DNA from: Methanofastidiosum sp964630765
GTDB lineage: Archaea; Methanobacteriota_B; Thermococci; Methanofastidiosales; Methanofastidiosaceae
Direction of reading: 5' to 3'
Length of the DNA: 44,978 bases
Assembly: GCA_964630765.1 (NCBI GenBank)
Contig: CAZVXE010000005.1
Span: 1 to 44,978, forward strand
Shown: one piece after another, positions 24,981 through 33,770 of the stretch
Numbering within the stretch: position 1 is the first letter of the stretch
How the letters are laid out: each line of letters starts with the position of its first letter
Notes under the pieces: model-generated
Database searches by the model: none
What the model was told of the DNA's origin: nothing
What the model saw: the letters and a program-made list of their open reading frames with translations, nothing else
Translations under genes and position numbers: made by a program

Positions 24981-27755
24981 ATGAGTTTTGAACTTTTGGG
25001 GGCAGATATTGTCAATGTATTAAAAGAGTTTAATATTACGTCTCCTACTGATATCCAAAAAAGTTCAATTCCACAGATACTTGCCAGAAAAAATGTATTG
25101 TTGATGGCCCCGACAGGCGCAGGAAAGACAGAGGCCGCAATTCTCCCATTGTTGAAACTTGTAAAAGACAGCAAAGCGCCAGGAATAAAGATCTTATATA
25201 TAGCCCCGCTCCGAGCCCTTAATAGAGACCTTCTATTAAGGCTTGAAAAGATAGGGAAAGCGATGGAGATTACAATCAAAGCAAGACATGGCGACACAAT
25301 TCAGAGCGAGCGAAGAAGGCAGAGTTTGAATCCCCCGGATATTTTGATTACTACCCCCGAAACACTTCAAGCGCTTTTTACAGGGAAGAAGTTAAGAGAG
25401 CATCTGAAATCTGTACTCGCCGTTGTAGTTGATGAGATTCATGAAATAGCCGAGGACAAAAGAGGTGTGCAGCTAAGCCTTGCCCTCGAGAGACTTGAAA
25501 GATTAAAAAATGGGAGAATCCAGAGGATTGGGCTTTCCGCAACTGTTGGCTCCAAAGAGGAAGTTGCAAAATTTTTAGTAGGGGAAGGGAGAGAAGTTGA
25601 GATAATCCAATCTCAGATAAAAAAAGAGTTTAACATTGAAGTTGAAACTCCTGAAATCTTTGAAGAAGATATAATGACGGCAGAAAATCTAAAAATATCC
25701 CCTTATGTTGCATCATCAATTAGAAGGATTAAGGAGTTAATTGACAGCCACAAAAGCATTCTTCTTTTTGTCAATACCCGTCAAATGGCCGAAACTCTTT
25801 CATCAAGATTTAATCTGATAGAAATGAATTTTATAGATGTTCACCATTCTTCACTTTCCAAAGAAACTAGGATTGATGTTGAAACTAGATTTAAGAATGG
25901 TGAAATTAAGGGGATAGTATGTACTTCAAGCATGGAGCTTGGAATAGACGTTGGTGCTGTTGATCTAGTTATCCAGTATGGGAGCCCAAGACAAGTATCA
26001 AAGCTCTTGCAGAGAGTTGGCAGAGCAGGGCACAAAACTTATCTTGTTTCAAAAGGAATAATTCTCTCAAGTGATGAAGAAATATGCGAATCTGCAGTAA
26101 TTGCAAAAAATGCATTAGACTATAGAATTGAAAGATCAGAGATACCTGAAAAATCCCTTGATGTATTATCCCACCAGATAATTGGGCTTTCAATGGAAAG
26201 TAATGAGGTCTCAATTGAAGAGGCCTATTCCCTCTTTAAAAAATCCTACCCGTATAGAAATATGAGTAATGAAGAATTTTGGAAAGTATTATATTTTTTA
26301 GAAAGTATAAAGCTCATTTGGATAAATAATGGAATTACTTACAAAAGGTCCAAACAAGGCATGTTTTATTATTATGAGAATTTGTCAATGATTCCTGATA
26401 CAAAACAGTATAGGGTTATTGAAGTTGGAACTGGATCATCCCTGGGTGTTCTTGATGAGAATTTTATCGTGTCAAATATCGAGGTCGGTGGGAACTTTAT
26501 AGTTCGTGGTAGAACCTGGAAGGTATTAAACATTGAAGAAGAAAAAATAGAGGTAACTGAAACTAGGTCTGTCGGTGCAATTCCTTCGTGGGAAGGTGAA
26601 CTTATTCCAGTCCCACTTTTTGTCTCGAGGGATGTTTTTGAAATCTTTGATGATAAATCCAAAATAGAAAAATTGCCTTTAACTATCGATACAAAAGAGA
26701 TCCTATACGAATTACTTGAGGAGCAATCAAAATACTTCTCTTACTCTAAGAATTCACTAGTAATTGAAGATATAGGGGAGTTTGTAATACTTCATGTATT
26801 TAATGGTTCCAAAGCAAACGATACACTGGGCAGGGTCATAACATCCCTTCTGGCACAGAGATTTGGGGAATCAATAGGGATGAGGACAGACCCATACCAT
26901 ATAATGATAAAATTCCCCGTTGGAATCAAAGATGGTGGTGGCGTAGTAAAAAATACCCTTCTTGAATTAAATGAAGACCATGTAATACCAATACTTGATA
27001 TCGTCTTGAAAAATACCCCGCTGTTTGAATGGAAAATGATACAGATAGCAAAGAGGTTTGGGGTCATAAGGGCAAACTCTGACAAGTACTTGATGAAGAA
27101 CATATTAAAGCTCTATAGAAATACACCACTTTACGAAGAAACGTTAAATGAGCTATACCACGACAAACTTGAGATTGAACCTGTAAAGAAATTTATCCAG
27201 GATTTAAAAAATGGGAAAATTAATATAATTATCAATAAAAATACTGAGCCATCTACCTTTACAAGATATCTGCTTGAAGGGTCTTCATTTGAACTCTTGC
27301 ACCCAAAAAGACCTGATAAAGAAATTATAAAATACCTGAAAAAAAGACTCCTCGAGAAAAGAGTCACAGTAGCATGCCTTCATTGCAGAAACTGGAAAAC
27401 AACTCTTTCTGTAGGTAATTTCGAGGATAATCCAAAATGCCCTCAATGTGGAGCACGATATGTTGGGATTTTGAGGAGAAGGGGAGATTTAGAAATAGTT
27501 CATAAAGGACACAAAGGAAAAATTGACGAAGAAGAAAAAAAGACCTTGAAAGAAATTAAGGATTCAGCGGATTTGATCCTCCCATATGGTAAAAAGGCAA
27601 TAATAGTCCTAGCGGGGATTGGGATAGGCCCCAGAACAGCAAAGAGGATACTGGCAAAGGATAGAAAAAATGAAGAAGATCTTTTCAAGGATATACTTGC
27701 CGCCGAAAGAGTATACGCTAGGACTAAGATGTTCTGGCAATCAAACAAACAATAA
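24981..27755 (+). CDS. lhr: Lhr-family superfamily 2 DNA helicase
   Basis: A 924-residue ATP-dependent helicase of the Lhr (large helicase-related) family, implicated in archaeal DNA repair and replication restart. Motifs in order: Q-motif-like SPTDIQKSSIPQIL, Walker A MAPTGAGKTEA, APLRALNRDL, TTPETLQAL, DEIHE, SATVGS, FVNTRQMAE, GIVCTSSMELGIDVG and QRVGRAGH. The C-terminal part has the winged-helix and beta domains of the family, then a zinc motif C-x2-C ... C-x2-C (CLHCRNW, CPQCGARY) and a helix-hairpin-helix-like GIGIGPRTAKRIL. The ATG at 24981, 5 nt after AGGTG, is preferred to a GTG two codons earlier. The 3' end overlaps the convergent S-layer gene by 15 bp. Confidence 0.94.
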   Translation: MSFELLGADIVNVLKEFNITSPTDIQKSSIPQILARKNVLLMAPTGAGKTEAAILPLLKLVKDSKAPGIKILYIAPLRALNRDLLLRLEKIGKAMEITIKARHGDTIQSERRRQSLNPPDILITTPETLQALFTGKKLREHLKSVLAVVVDEIHEIAEDKRGVQLSLALERLERLKNGRIQRIGLSATVGSKEEVAKFLVGEGREVEIIQSQIKKEFNIEVETPEIFEEDIMTAENLKISPYVASSIRRIKELIDSHKSILLFVNTRQMAETLSSRFNLIEMNFIDVHHSSLSKETRIDVETRFKNGEIKGIVCTSSMELGIDVGAVDLVIQYGSPRQVSKLLQRVGRAGHKTYLVSKGIILSSDEEICESAVIAKNALDYRIERSEIPEKSLDVLSHQIIGLSMESNEVSIEEAYSLFKKSYPYRNMSNEEFWKVLYFLESIKLIWINNGITYKRSKQGMFYYYENLSMIPDTKQYRVIEVGTGSSLGVLDENFIVSNIEVGGNFIVRGRTWKVLNIEEEKIEVTETRSVGAIPSWEGELIPVPLFVSRDVFEIFDDKSKIEKLPLTIDTKEILYELLEEQSKYFSYSKNSLVIEDIGEFVILHVFNGSKANDTLGRVITSLLAQRFGESIGMRTDPYHIMIKFPVGIKDGGGVVKNTLLELNEDHVIPILDIVLKNTPLFEWKMIQIAKRFGVIRANSDKYLMKNILKLYRNTPLYEETLNELYHDKLEIEPVKKFIQDLKNGKINIIINKNTEPSTFTRYLLEGSSFELLHPKRPDKEIIKYLKKRLLEKRVTVACLHCRNWKTTLSVGNFEDNPKCPQCGARYVGILRRRGDLEIVHKGHKGKIDEEEKKTLKEIKDSADLILPYGKKAIIVLAGIGIGPRTAKRILAKDRKNEEDLFKDILAAERVYARTKMFWQSNKQ

Positions 27756-29681
27756 TTTCATTAGATCTTCCAAAGCAGTATTTGTAGCCTCGCCGTTTCT
27801 GCCGCCAACGATTAACACACTGTTTTCGTAAAAGACATTTCTTAGGTATTCCCACTGACCAAATGATCTTGACCATACCACCTTGGATATATCTGCATCG
27901 TATAGGTCTTTTATTATGAGATTATTGTTTTCGTTTCCAATCAAAATTAGATTTCTCATTACCTTGTCAGCCCCAGTGACATCTATATCCCTTTTTATCA
28001 GTGAAGCAGGCTCAACCTTAACTGTCGAGTCATAGAACAAATACAGTTTTGATTTTTTCTGGCTGACTTCAAGTTCTATACCATTTCCATCCTTCTGCTT
28101 GTAGTTTGAGTCAAGTATATCAATCTTGAAATAGTTCTTTGGGCCGTATACTACCTGCGGGTCGCAACATGTTAGATCAATTTTATCGCACAATATTACA
28201 TCAATTGTGTCATAGTTACACTTTTTGAATCTTGGATGCAACGGATTTAAATCAAGAAAATCATCACATGTTCCATATATCCCATCTTTTCCCGGATTGA
28301 TGTAGACCGGCAAAGAAGCCGGGAATTTAATCGAAGCGTTGCATTCTTCTCCTGGGGTCTCAAATACCGGTATCTGCTGTTCTGTAGGTGATAGATTTCC
28401 ATCACCGTTGATGTCAACTCCTAAAGCAATAATATCTTCCCACAGATTTGATATGGTTAGATTATAGTCATTGGGGTATGTAACAAATGGCATGCAACAT
28501 GGCGTTTCTTCAATAGCGCCATAATCCTTTAGCGAATAAACATCAAATTCTGCGAGCATGCTTTTATCTGCACCTTCAAAGACTTTTATCCCATCTATAT
28601 AAAAAACTGGCACTGTCCAAATAGTCTCTTCAACACCATCGATAACTCTAGTTCCACGCTCAAATATGAAATACGGGTCATTCTCATACTGTCTTGTAGG
28701 AACAGTTGTAAAGGAGCCATATCCTCCTTTAGAATCGCATAGTGGCACACAGCTGCAACACCTTGAGCTATTTGCATCCATCACCATTAAGAAGTCATTA
28801 CTCTTACCTGTAAAGTCAGATACTCTAAGATAGACTTTGTATTCTCCAGAAAAGCTTCCTCCGCTTTTAACCTTAAAATTATCATCTTTAGAAGTTTCTT
28901 CAGTAGTTGGGCTATGAATGTCAAGAAGTGTTACAGTGTACCAACCGAACACTCTAGTATCCCCTACTTTAAATATAGTGTCTGGGGAATAAATAGGAAT
29001 TCCATAGATAAAGTAACTTATATTCTGATCTTTAGAGCGGTATACCCCGTTATTAATTATTGGGTACTCTTTATCAAATAATCTGATTTTATAAGAATTA
29101 TAGGGTACATCATACAATGGCCCGCCACAACCAGCAAATATTTCCCTTTGGAATGGCGTATGAATATATGCTACTCTATAAATGATATCGGACATATTAA
29201 AATCAAGACAATAATCATCTGGGACATCTGTATCTGAGAGTTTTATGAATATCTCTTCATGCGTTTCGTTATAATCAAAAACCTTATCTCCATCACCATA
29301 AGGATAAAGAAAAGATGAATACTTGTAGCCATCATCCCACCAGAGGGATTTCAACCCATCGGCCACTTTTACTGAATTCACCGAAGCATTGGCCGGATCA
29401 ATTCTTATTTCATCACTAGCATTAAGATTCTTCAAAGAAACTTTATACTCTTCGTATATGGTGTTTTCAATCCTCTCGGTGTATCTGTTGGCAATAAGAA
29501 AAGCTAACTTTGAAGCAGAGATGATATCTGAGGACGTTGCTGTTTCACCAACAACTATCATGGCTTTTACATTGTCCCCATCAAAAAAGAAATCATCTCC
29601 GGGGACGGAGGAGGCGCCTATATTAAATGGGAAAAATATAGAAAACACAATAATTGAAAGTAATATTAGGCCCCTTCTCAT
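27741..29681 (-). CDS. S-layer protein with split S_layer N/C domains
   Basis: A 646-residue exported protein. After a signal peptide (about 1-23) comes VKAMIVVGETATSSDIISAS, and at the C-terminus RNLILIGNENNNLIIKDL and NSVLIVGGRNGEATNTALEDL: these are the paired halves of the S-layer domain known from methanogen S-layer proteins. The middle is a long beta-rich insertion with Cys pairs (RCCSCVPLC, CCMPF, CCDP) and Asp-rich loops such as DINGDGNLSP and NPGKDGIYGTCDD that may bind calcium. No C-terminal membrane helix is visible. It is the last gene of the PadR-RND operon, with a GGTGGG ribosome site, so its synthesis is tied to that system. Confidence 0.85.
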   Translation of the reverse strand: MRRGLILLSIIVFSIFFPFNIGASSVPGDDFFFDGDNVKAMIVVGETATSSDIISASKLAFLIANRYTERIENTIYEEYKVSLKNLNASDEIRIDPANASVNSVKVADGLKSLWWDDGYKYSSFLYPYGDGDKVFDYNETHEEIFIKLSDTDVPDDYCLDFNMSDIIYRVAYIHTPFQREIFAGCGGPLYDVPYNSYKIRLFDKEYPIINNGVYRSKDQNISYFIYGIPIYSPDTIFKVGDTRVFGWYTVTLLDIHSPTTEETSKDDNFKVKSGGSFSGEYKVYLRVSDFTGKSNDFLMVMDANSSRCCSCVPLCDSKGGYGSFTTVPTRQYENDPYFIFERGTRVIDGVEETIWTVPVFYIDGIKVFEGADKSMLAEFDVYSLKDYGAIEETPCCMPFVTYPNDYNLTISNLWEDIIALGVDINGDGNLSPTEQQIPVFETPGEECNASIKFPASLPVYINPGKDGIYGTCDDFLDLNPLHPRFKKCNYDTIDVILCDKIDLTCCDPQVVYGPKNYFKIDILDSNYKQKDGNGIELEVSQKKSKLYLFYDSTVKVEPASLIKRDIDVTGADKVMRNLILIGNENNNLIIKDLYDADISKVVWSRSFGQWEYLRNVFYENSVLIVGGRNGEATNTALEDLMKLLFV

Positions 29682-29702
29682 ATACCCACCGATATCGATT
29701 CA

Positions 29703-31202
29703 TTATTTTTTCTTTATATAATTGTTGTATCCGTAGTATCCTCCAATTAGCAATACCACTATGAGCCCTATCATTACACCAATTCTTATATTACTTACTG
29801 ATTTCTCAACTGGTATGTCTATGTTCTTTTGGAATAGGTAGACATTTAGATCTTGTTTTTCTTTGTCTCCGACCGCCCTAATCCTTAAGTTTAATTGATA
29901 TGTTTTTTCCTCTGCTACTGATTTGACATCTGTGGCTAATACAACTTCTGCTTTCTGCCCAGGTTCAAGAACCCCAATATAATCATTTTTGGAAGTAAAG
30001 TCAAATGGCTGCTCTGACCTTTCAATAGCCTCAACGATTATTGATTCGGCTTTGTCTTCCCCTTTGTTCTCTATTGTGAGGTATATCTTTGCACTCCCCC
30101 CTGCTCGTACAGGTTGGGGAACAAGGCGATACTCTGTGATTTCAAGTTCAGGTTTTCCCTTTATATCTAGGTTCAATTGAAATTCTTCTTTTAGAAGATT
30201 GTTTGAAGAATCCCTGTATTCGACTATCATGGGTACAACGTAAGTCATTTTCTTTGCATCTTTGTCAACGTTTATCAGAAACTCCGCATCTTTTGCAGTT
30301 CCACCTGAAAGTGTTCCAATATTGTACGAGCTCTCATAAGATTTTGATAATGAAAAAGGCTCTTCTAGATCAAGGTAAGCTTTCACATATTTTGCACTTT
30401 CCGTACCTTGGTTTGCAAGATTTACCTTTATCTTTACATTTTCATTTCCAGGCCTCACATTTTCAGGGGCAGAAGAGAAATTAACTACCATTATTTCAGT
30501 TCTTCCAGAAACATGAAGGCCAAATTGTATGGTATAAGGTCTTGGGTAGGGTGTCGTGCCGTCATAAAAGTAAAGGACAAGTGTCATCGGATAATTGCCC
30601 GATGTTATTTTATCATCTGCTCTGAGTTTAAACGAAAGCACCTTCTCTGTACTGGCTTCAAAGTCTCCAATATAAATAGAATCAGAGGTGTTTTCAGGCA
30701 TAAAAGGAACTATCGTACCAGCAGGTGGAACAGTCAAACTTGCTTTCACTGTGTAGGCTTTCATTGACCCCTTATTAGAAAGCAAGATTTCAAGATCAAA
30801 GGCTTCACCCGGTTCTACATTTAGCGGATTTGTTTTTACTTCCTTAATAACAAACTCATACTGGCTCCTACCAATTTTATATCCAACAGGACCTTTGATT
30901 ATTACATTTACCCCAACTTTAGAAACATCAATTAGATTAATCATGATATCATTTGCTTTGAGCGATTCCCCTTCTGATATATAAACGCCCAAAGGGCTAA
31001 CAGGGGCCGTACCTTCCAAAACCATAAACGATGCCATCGTATTCTTATAATCAGTAAGCGCCACAGCATAAGGCCCTACAAAGATAAATTCGTTGTCATA
31101 AAGATACCCTGAATAAATTACCGTATCTGTACTCGCATAAACGCTTGGCGCTAAAATACTCATTAAAAAAACTCCGATTAAAAACATACTAATCTTTTTC
31201 AT
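29703..31202 (-). CDS. Membrane-anchored COG1361 protein with tandem NEW3/CARDB domains
   Basis: A 499-residue exported protein: signal peptide (1-23), an N-terminal beta domain, then about three tandem immunoglobulin-like NEW3/CARDB domains with repeated cores (NPLNVEPGEAFDLEILLSN, RPGNENVKIKVNLANQGTES, RAGGSAKIYLTIENKGED), and a C-terminal helix (IGVMIGLIVVLLIGGYYGY) with a Lys tail. COG1361 proteins are often found beside RND exporters in archaea and may play the part of the periplasmic adaptor. It starts inside the end of the second RND gene (14-bp overlap) with the strongest ribosome site of the window, GGAGGT 5 nt before the ATG, suggesting high expression. Confidence 0.85.
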   Translation of the reverse strand: MKKISMFLIGVFLMSILAPSVYASTDTVIYSGYLYDNEFIFVGPYAVALTDYKNTMASFMVLEGTAPVSPLGVYISEGESLKANDIMINLIDVSKVGVNVIIKGPVGYKIGRSQYEFVIKEVKTNPLNVEPGEAFDLEILLSNKGSMKAYTVKASLTVPPAGTIVPFMPENTSDSIYIGDFEASTEKVLSFKLRADDKITSGNYPMTLVLYFYDGTTPYPRPYTIQFGLHVSGRTEIMVVNFSSAPENVRPGNENVKIKVNLANQGTESAKYVKAYLDLEEPFSLSKSYESSYNIGTLSGGTAKDAEFLINVDKDAKKMTYVVPMIVEYRDSSNNLLKEEFQLNLDIKGKPELEITEYRLVPQPVRAGGSAKIYLTIENKGEDKAESIIVEAIERSEQPFDFTSKNDYIGVLEPGQKAEVVLATDVKSVAEEKTYQLNLRIRAVGDKEKQDLNVYLFQKNIDIPVEKSVSNIRIGVMIGLIVVLLIGGYYGYNNYIKKK

Positions 31203-32268
31203 GATATACCTCCATTTTTTTCTTGATTAAATTTTTTGTATCTTGAAATATTTTTTCTTGAACTACTAAAAACGAAGGGAGAAATATAAGTGTAACTCCC
31301 ATACAACTGAAAACTCCAATGAATAACATCTTTCCCATGGTATCTAGTATTGATAAAGACCCTGTTAGCATTGCAATGAATCCAAATCCCGCAACAATAG
31401 ATGATACGACAATCGGTTCAACAACGCCTTCCATTGTCTTCACTATTTTTTCAATAATTATTGGGGTCCTTTCAAGATTATACCTGTTTATAGTCTGTAT
31501 GGCAAAATCTATACCTATTCCGGCCATCATTGAAATAACGCCGACCAGTTCAGAACTTAAAGAAATTCCTGCAAATCCTGATATGCCCATCATCCATACT
31601 AGCCCTATCCCAACACATACCAAAGGCATTATTCCGTATCTTATTGATCTGAATGTTAGAATAACACACAGCAAAACACCTATCATGCCAAATGTGGATA
31701 TCTTTGACATTTCTGGTAAAATTATGTCCGTTAGTTCTTTGTTCATCGCTATGTCGCCTCCTGGAAGTACAGTCAATGTAGTTTTTGAGATTATTTCTTT
31801 TACGTCATCATATACTTGGATATTGTCCACACCTTTCATAACATTAAGTCGTATCAACATATACCCGAGGCTATCTGAAACTTCAAGCCGATTTTTGAGT
31901 TCTTCTTTCGGCAAGTATATTTCATCAAGCTTAAGGTCAAAAGAAGAGCCTTCTATCCCGTAGACATTCATAAGTTCTTGATTCAATAGATAGGCTTCCT
32001 CCAATATGTCTGGAGAAAATACATTTTCTGAGTTGATTACAACAATAATAGAGTTATATCTTTCAAACTTGTCTTCCATCTTCATGAACACTTGAATTTC
32101 TTCAATATCATTGGGCAGCTGACTCATATCGTCTCCCTGTTCTACCTTGATGAGGGAGATTCCAGATCCTAAAATTATTGTTATAATAAATGACAATATA
32201 AGAAGTCTCTTGGGATTTTTCCCGTGAATATCTGAAAAATCTCTTATTAGTTTATCGTAACGTGACAT
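31189..32268 (-). CDS. RND/MMPL-family exporter, C-terminal-half protein
   Basis: A 359-residue half-size RND protein (COG1033, MMPL). One membrane helix near residue 25-42 is followed by an extracellular domain of about 150 residues and then five helices, including VGVISMMAGIGIDFAIQTINRY, which keeps the RND membrane Asp (GIDFA). Archaeal COG1033 proteins are usually one chain with 12 helices; here the function is split between this gene and the upstream one, which ends one base before this ATG in another frame. Substrates of archaeal RND proteins are lipids, hopanoid- or quinone-like molecules or peptides; none can be named here. Confidence 0.85.
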   Translation of the reverse strand: MSRYDKLIRDFSDIHGKNPKRLLILSFIITIILGSGISLIKVEQGDDMSQLPNDIEEIQVFMKMEDKFERYNSIIVVINSENVFSPDILEEAYLLNQELMNVYGIEGSSFDLKLDEIYLPKEELKNRLEVSDSLGYMLIRLNVMKGVDNIQVYDDVKEIISKTTLTVLPGGDIAMNKELTDIILPEMSKISTFGMIGVLLCVILTFRSIRYGIMPLVCVGIGLVWMMGISGFAGISLSSELVGVISMMAGIGIDFAIQTINRYNLERTPIIIEKIVKTMEGVVEPIVVSSIVAGFGFIAMLTGSLSILDTMGKMLFIGVFSCMGVTLIFLPSFLVVQEKIFQDTKNLIKKKMEVYHEKD

Positions 32269-32269
32269 A

Positions 32270-33352
32270 TTACCACTCCCTCAAAGCCATAATTGAAGGT
32301 AAAAAAACTAAAGCCCCTATAAGACAACTTATTATTCCCAAGGATAAAGCAGTTCCAAGATGGACCATCATGGGCATTGAAGAAAGTGCTAGAGCCATAA
32401 AGCCAGCAACTGTTGTTGCACTTGAACCTATTGTACCACGTCCAACACCTGCAATCATAGCCACTACTCTTTCTTCATTTGGCTTATCTTTTTTTGCCTC
32501 CTCGTTGTAACGTAATACCATAAATATCCCGTATTCTGCACCTAGGCCTATGACAATGGCACCAACACTTGCTGTTACGAGGCTTATTGGGATGCCAATA
32601 TAAGATAGAATTCCTGCAGTCCACACTATCCCACAAATAAGTGGAATTATAACAAAGAATGATTTGAATCTTAATATTAAACTGAGTAATATAAATACTA
32701 TTATTGCAGATATTGCCATAGTTTTTAATGAATCTTCTCTCAGAATTTTAAGAATTGTTTTATTTAATACAGGGGACCCAGTTATTGTATAATCCAATCC
32801 ATACAACTGTACTTTCTCAGTTTCTTCTTCTACTATGTCAATTGCAGCTTGAATTTCCTCTTCACTTCTCACTCCACTCATCCTGACCATGACTATGGCT
32901 GACGTATAATCTTTTGATATCAATCCTGGTATAGTCTTTGCTACCTCCCTCAATGCTACTTCATCTGAAGGAATTCCCTTAAAGATTGAATAATAGACAG
33001 TTCCGGGGCCAATTACATCGATTATCTCTGGTCTAGACCTTAATCTTTTCTCAAGTTCATATATACTTTCAAGGCTTTGTTTATTTCTTATGTCATCTAC
33101 AACATCAAAATCTGTTTCCAAGAGAATTATAATTCCTTCTTCTTCGCCAAATTCGCTGTTAATGAGATTTTGAGTCTTTACAACGTCAAAGTTTTGGGGA
33201 AGCTCTTTCATGAAATCCGATTCAAACTTTAAGTTTAATGCGCCAAATGATAAAAAAATAGTTATCAGTAACATTGAGGCTACTATAATCTTACTATACT
33301 TGTATTCAATAAGTGCAAGTTTTCCAAAAAGAGTATCTCTTAGCTCTTTCAT
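32270..33352 (-). CDS. RND/MMPL-family exporter, N-terminal-half protein
   Basis: A 360-residue half-size RND protein with the same plan as its downstream neighbour: one helix (KIIVASMLLITIFLSFGAL), an extracellular domain that opens with SDFMKELP (as in COG1033), then five helices. In the fourth helix the usual membrane Asp is Glu (GLGAEYGIFMVLRY). It may therefore differ in proton coupling from the downstream half, and the two probably form one heteromeric unit. The start codon overlaps the padR stop (ATGA) and has a GAGGTGA ribosome site, so it is translationally coupled to the regulator. Confidence 0.85.
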   Translation of the reverse strand: MKELRDTLFGKLALIEYKYSKIIVASMLLITIFLSFGALNLKFESDFMKELPQNFDVVKTQNLINSEFGEEEGIIILLETDFDVVDDIRNKQSLESIYELEKRLRSRPEIIDVIGPGTVYYSIFKGIPSDEVALREVAKTIPGLISKDYTSAIVMVRMSGVRSEEEIQAAIDIVEEETEKVQLYGLDYTITGSPVLNKTILKILREDSLKTMAISAIIVFILLSLILRFKSFFVIIPLICGIVWTAGILSYIGIPISLVTASVGAIVIGLGAEYGIFMVLRYNEEAKKDKPNEERVVAMIAGVGRGTIGSSATTVAGFMALALSSMPMMVHLGTALSLGIISCLIGALVFLPSIMALREW

Positions 33353-33696
33353 TTATTCACCTCAAAAACTTCTCCGAGAAAATCTTCATAATCTAGGAGG
33401 TCTCTTTTAAGATTGCCCATCTTCTCATTTAGTTTTTTATTTCCTTTTGGAGTAATTTTATAATATTTCTTACCCCTAGTTCCTTTATTCGTTTCTTCAA
33501 TTAATCCTTCGGATACCCATATTAATATTTTAGGATAAATTAATGCTGGAGAAGGTTTCCAAGTGCCTTTCGACCTACTTTCAAACTCTTTTATTAAGTC
33601 GTAGCCACAAAGTTCCTTCTTGCTAAATAACCAAAGGCCAAATGTATCCAAAATATGGAAATAATGAAAACTATTGTGAATTTGTCTAAATGTCAT
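33349..33696 (-). CDS. PadR-family transcriptional regulator
   Basis: A 115-residue winged-helix regulator of the PadR family: FSKKELCGYDLIKEF, then SPALIYPKILIWVSEGLI, and the wing TRGKKYYKITPKGNKKL; a helical C-terminus for dimerisation follows. PadR proteins commonly repress adjacent transporter genes and are released by small ligands. As first gene of an operon with two RND halves, a COG1361 protein and an S-layer protein, it most likely controls its own operon through the palindrome just upstream. The ATG has a GGTGCC ribosome site. Confidence 0.93.
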   Translation of the reverse strand: MTFRQIHNSFHYFHILDTFGLWLFSKKELCGYDLIKEFESRSKGTWKPSPALIYPKILIWVSEGLIEETNKGTRGKKYYKITPKGNKKLNEKMGNLKRDLLDYEDFLGEVFEVNK

Positions 33697-33705
33697 ATAG
33701 GCACC

Positions 33706-33728
33706 GATATATCATATAATGATATGTC
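33706..33728. promoter_or_regulatory. Palindromic operator candidate for the PadR regulator
   Basis: GATATATCAT, a 3-bp spacer ATA, then ATGATATGTC: nine of ten positions in each arm are complementary. It lies about 10-32 bp before the padR ATG and covers the expected transcription start, which follows a TATA element on the minus strand at 33742-33753. A repressor bound here would block initiation. Confidence 0.6.
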
Positions 33729-33741
33729 ATAAAGAAATATA

Positions 33742-33753
33742 TTATATATAAAT
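33742..33753 (-). promoter_or_regulatory. TATA element of the padR-RND operon
   Basis: On the minus strand the sequence reads ATTTATATATAA, a near-ideal archaeal TATA box. Initiation is expected near 33722, inside the palindrome, leaving a leader of about 25 nt with the padR ribosome site. Confidence 0.6.
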
Positions 33754-33770
33754 TTTTCGCCGCCTAAAAA

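Noticed and set aside
31319..31963. Open frame of 214 codons on the plus strand
   Set aside because: It lies antisense inside the RND gene and mirrors its hydrophobic codons; no independent support.
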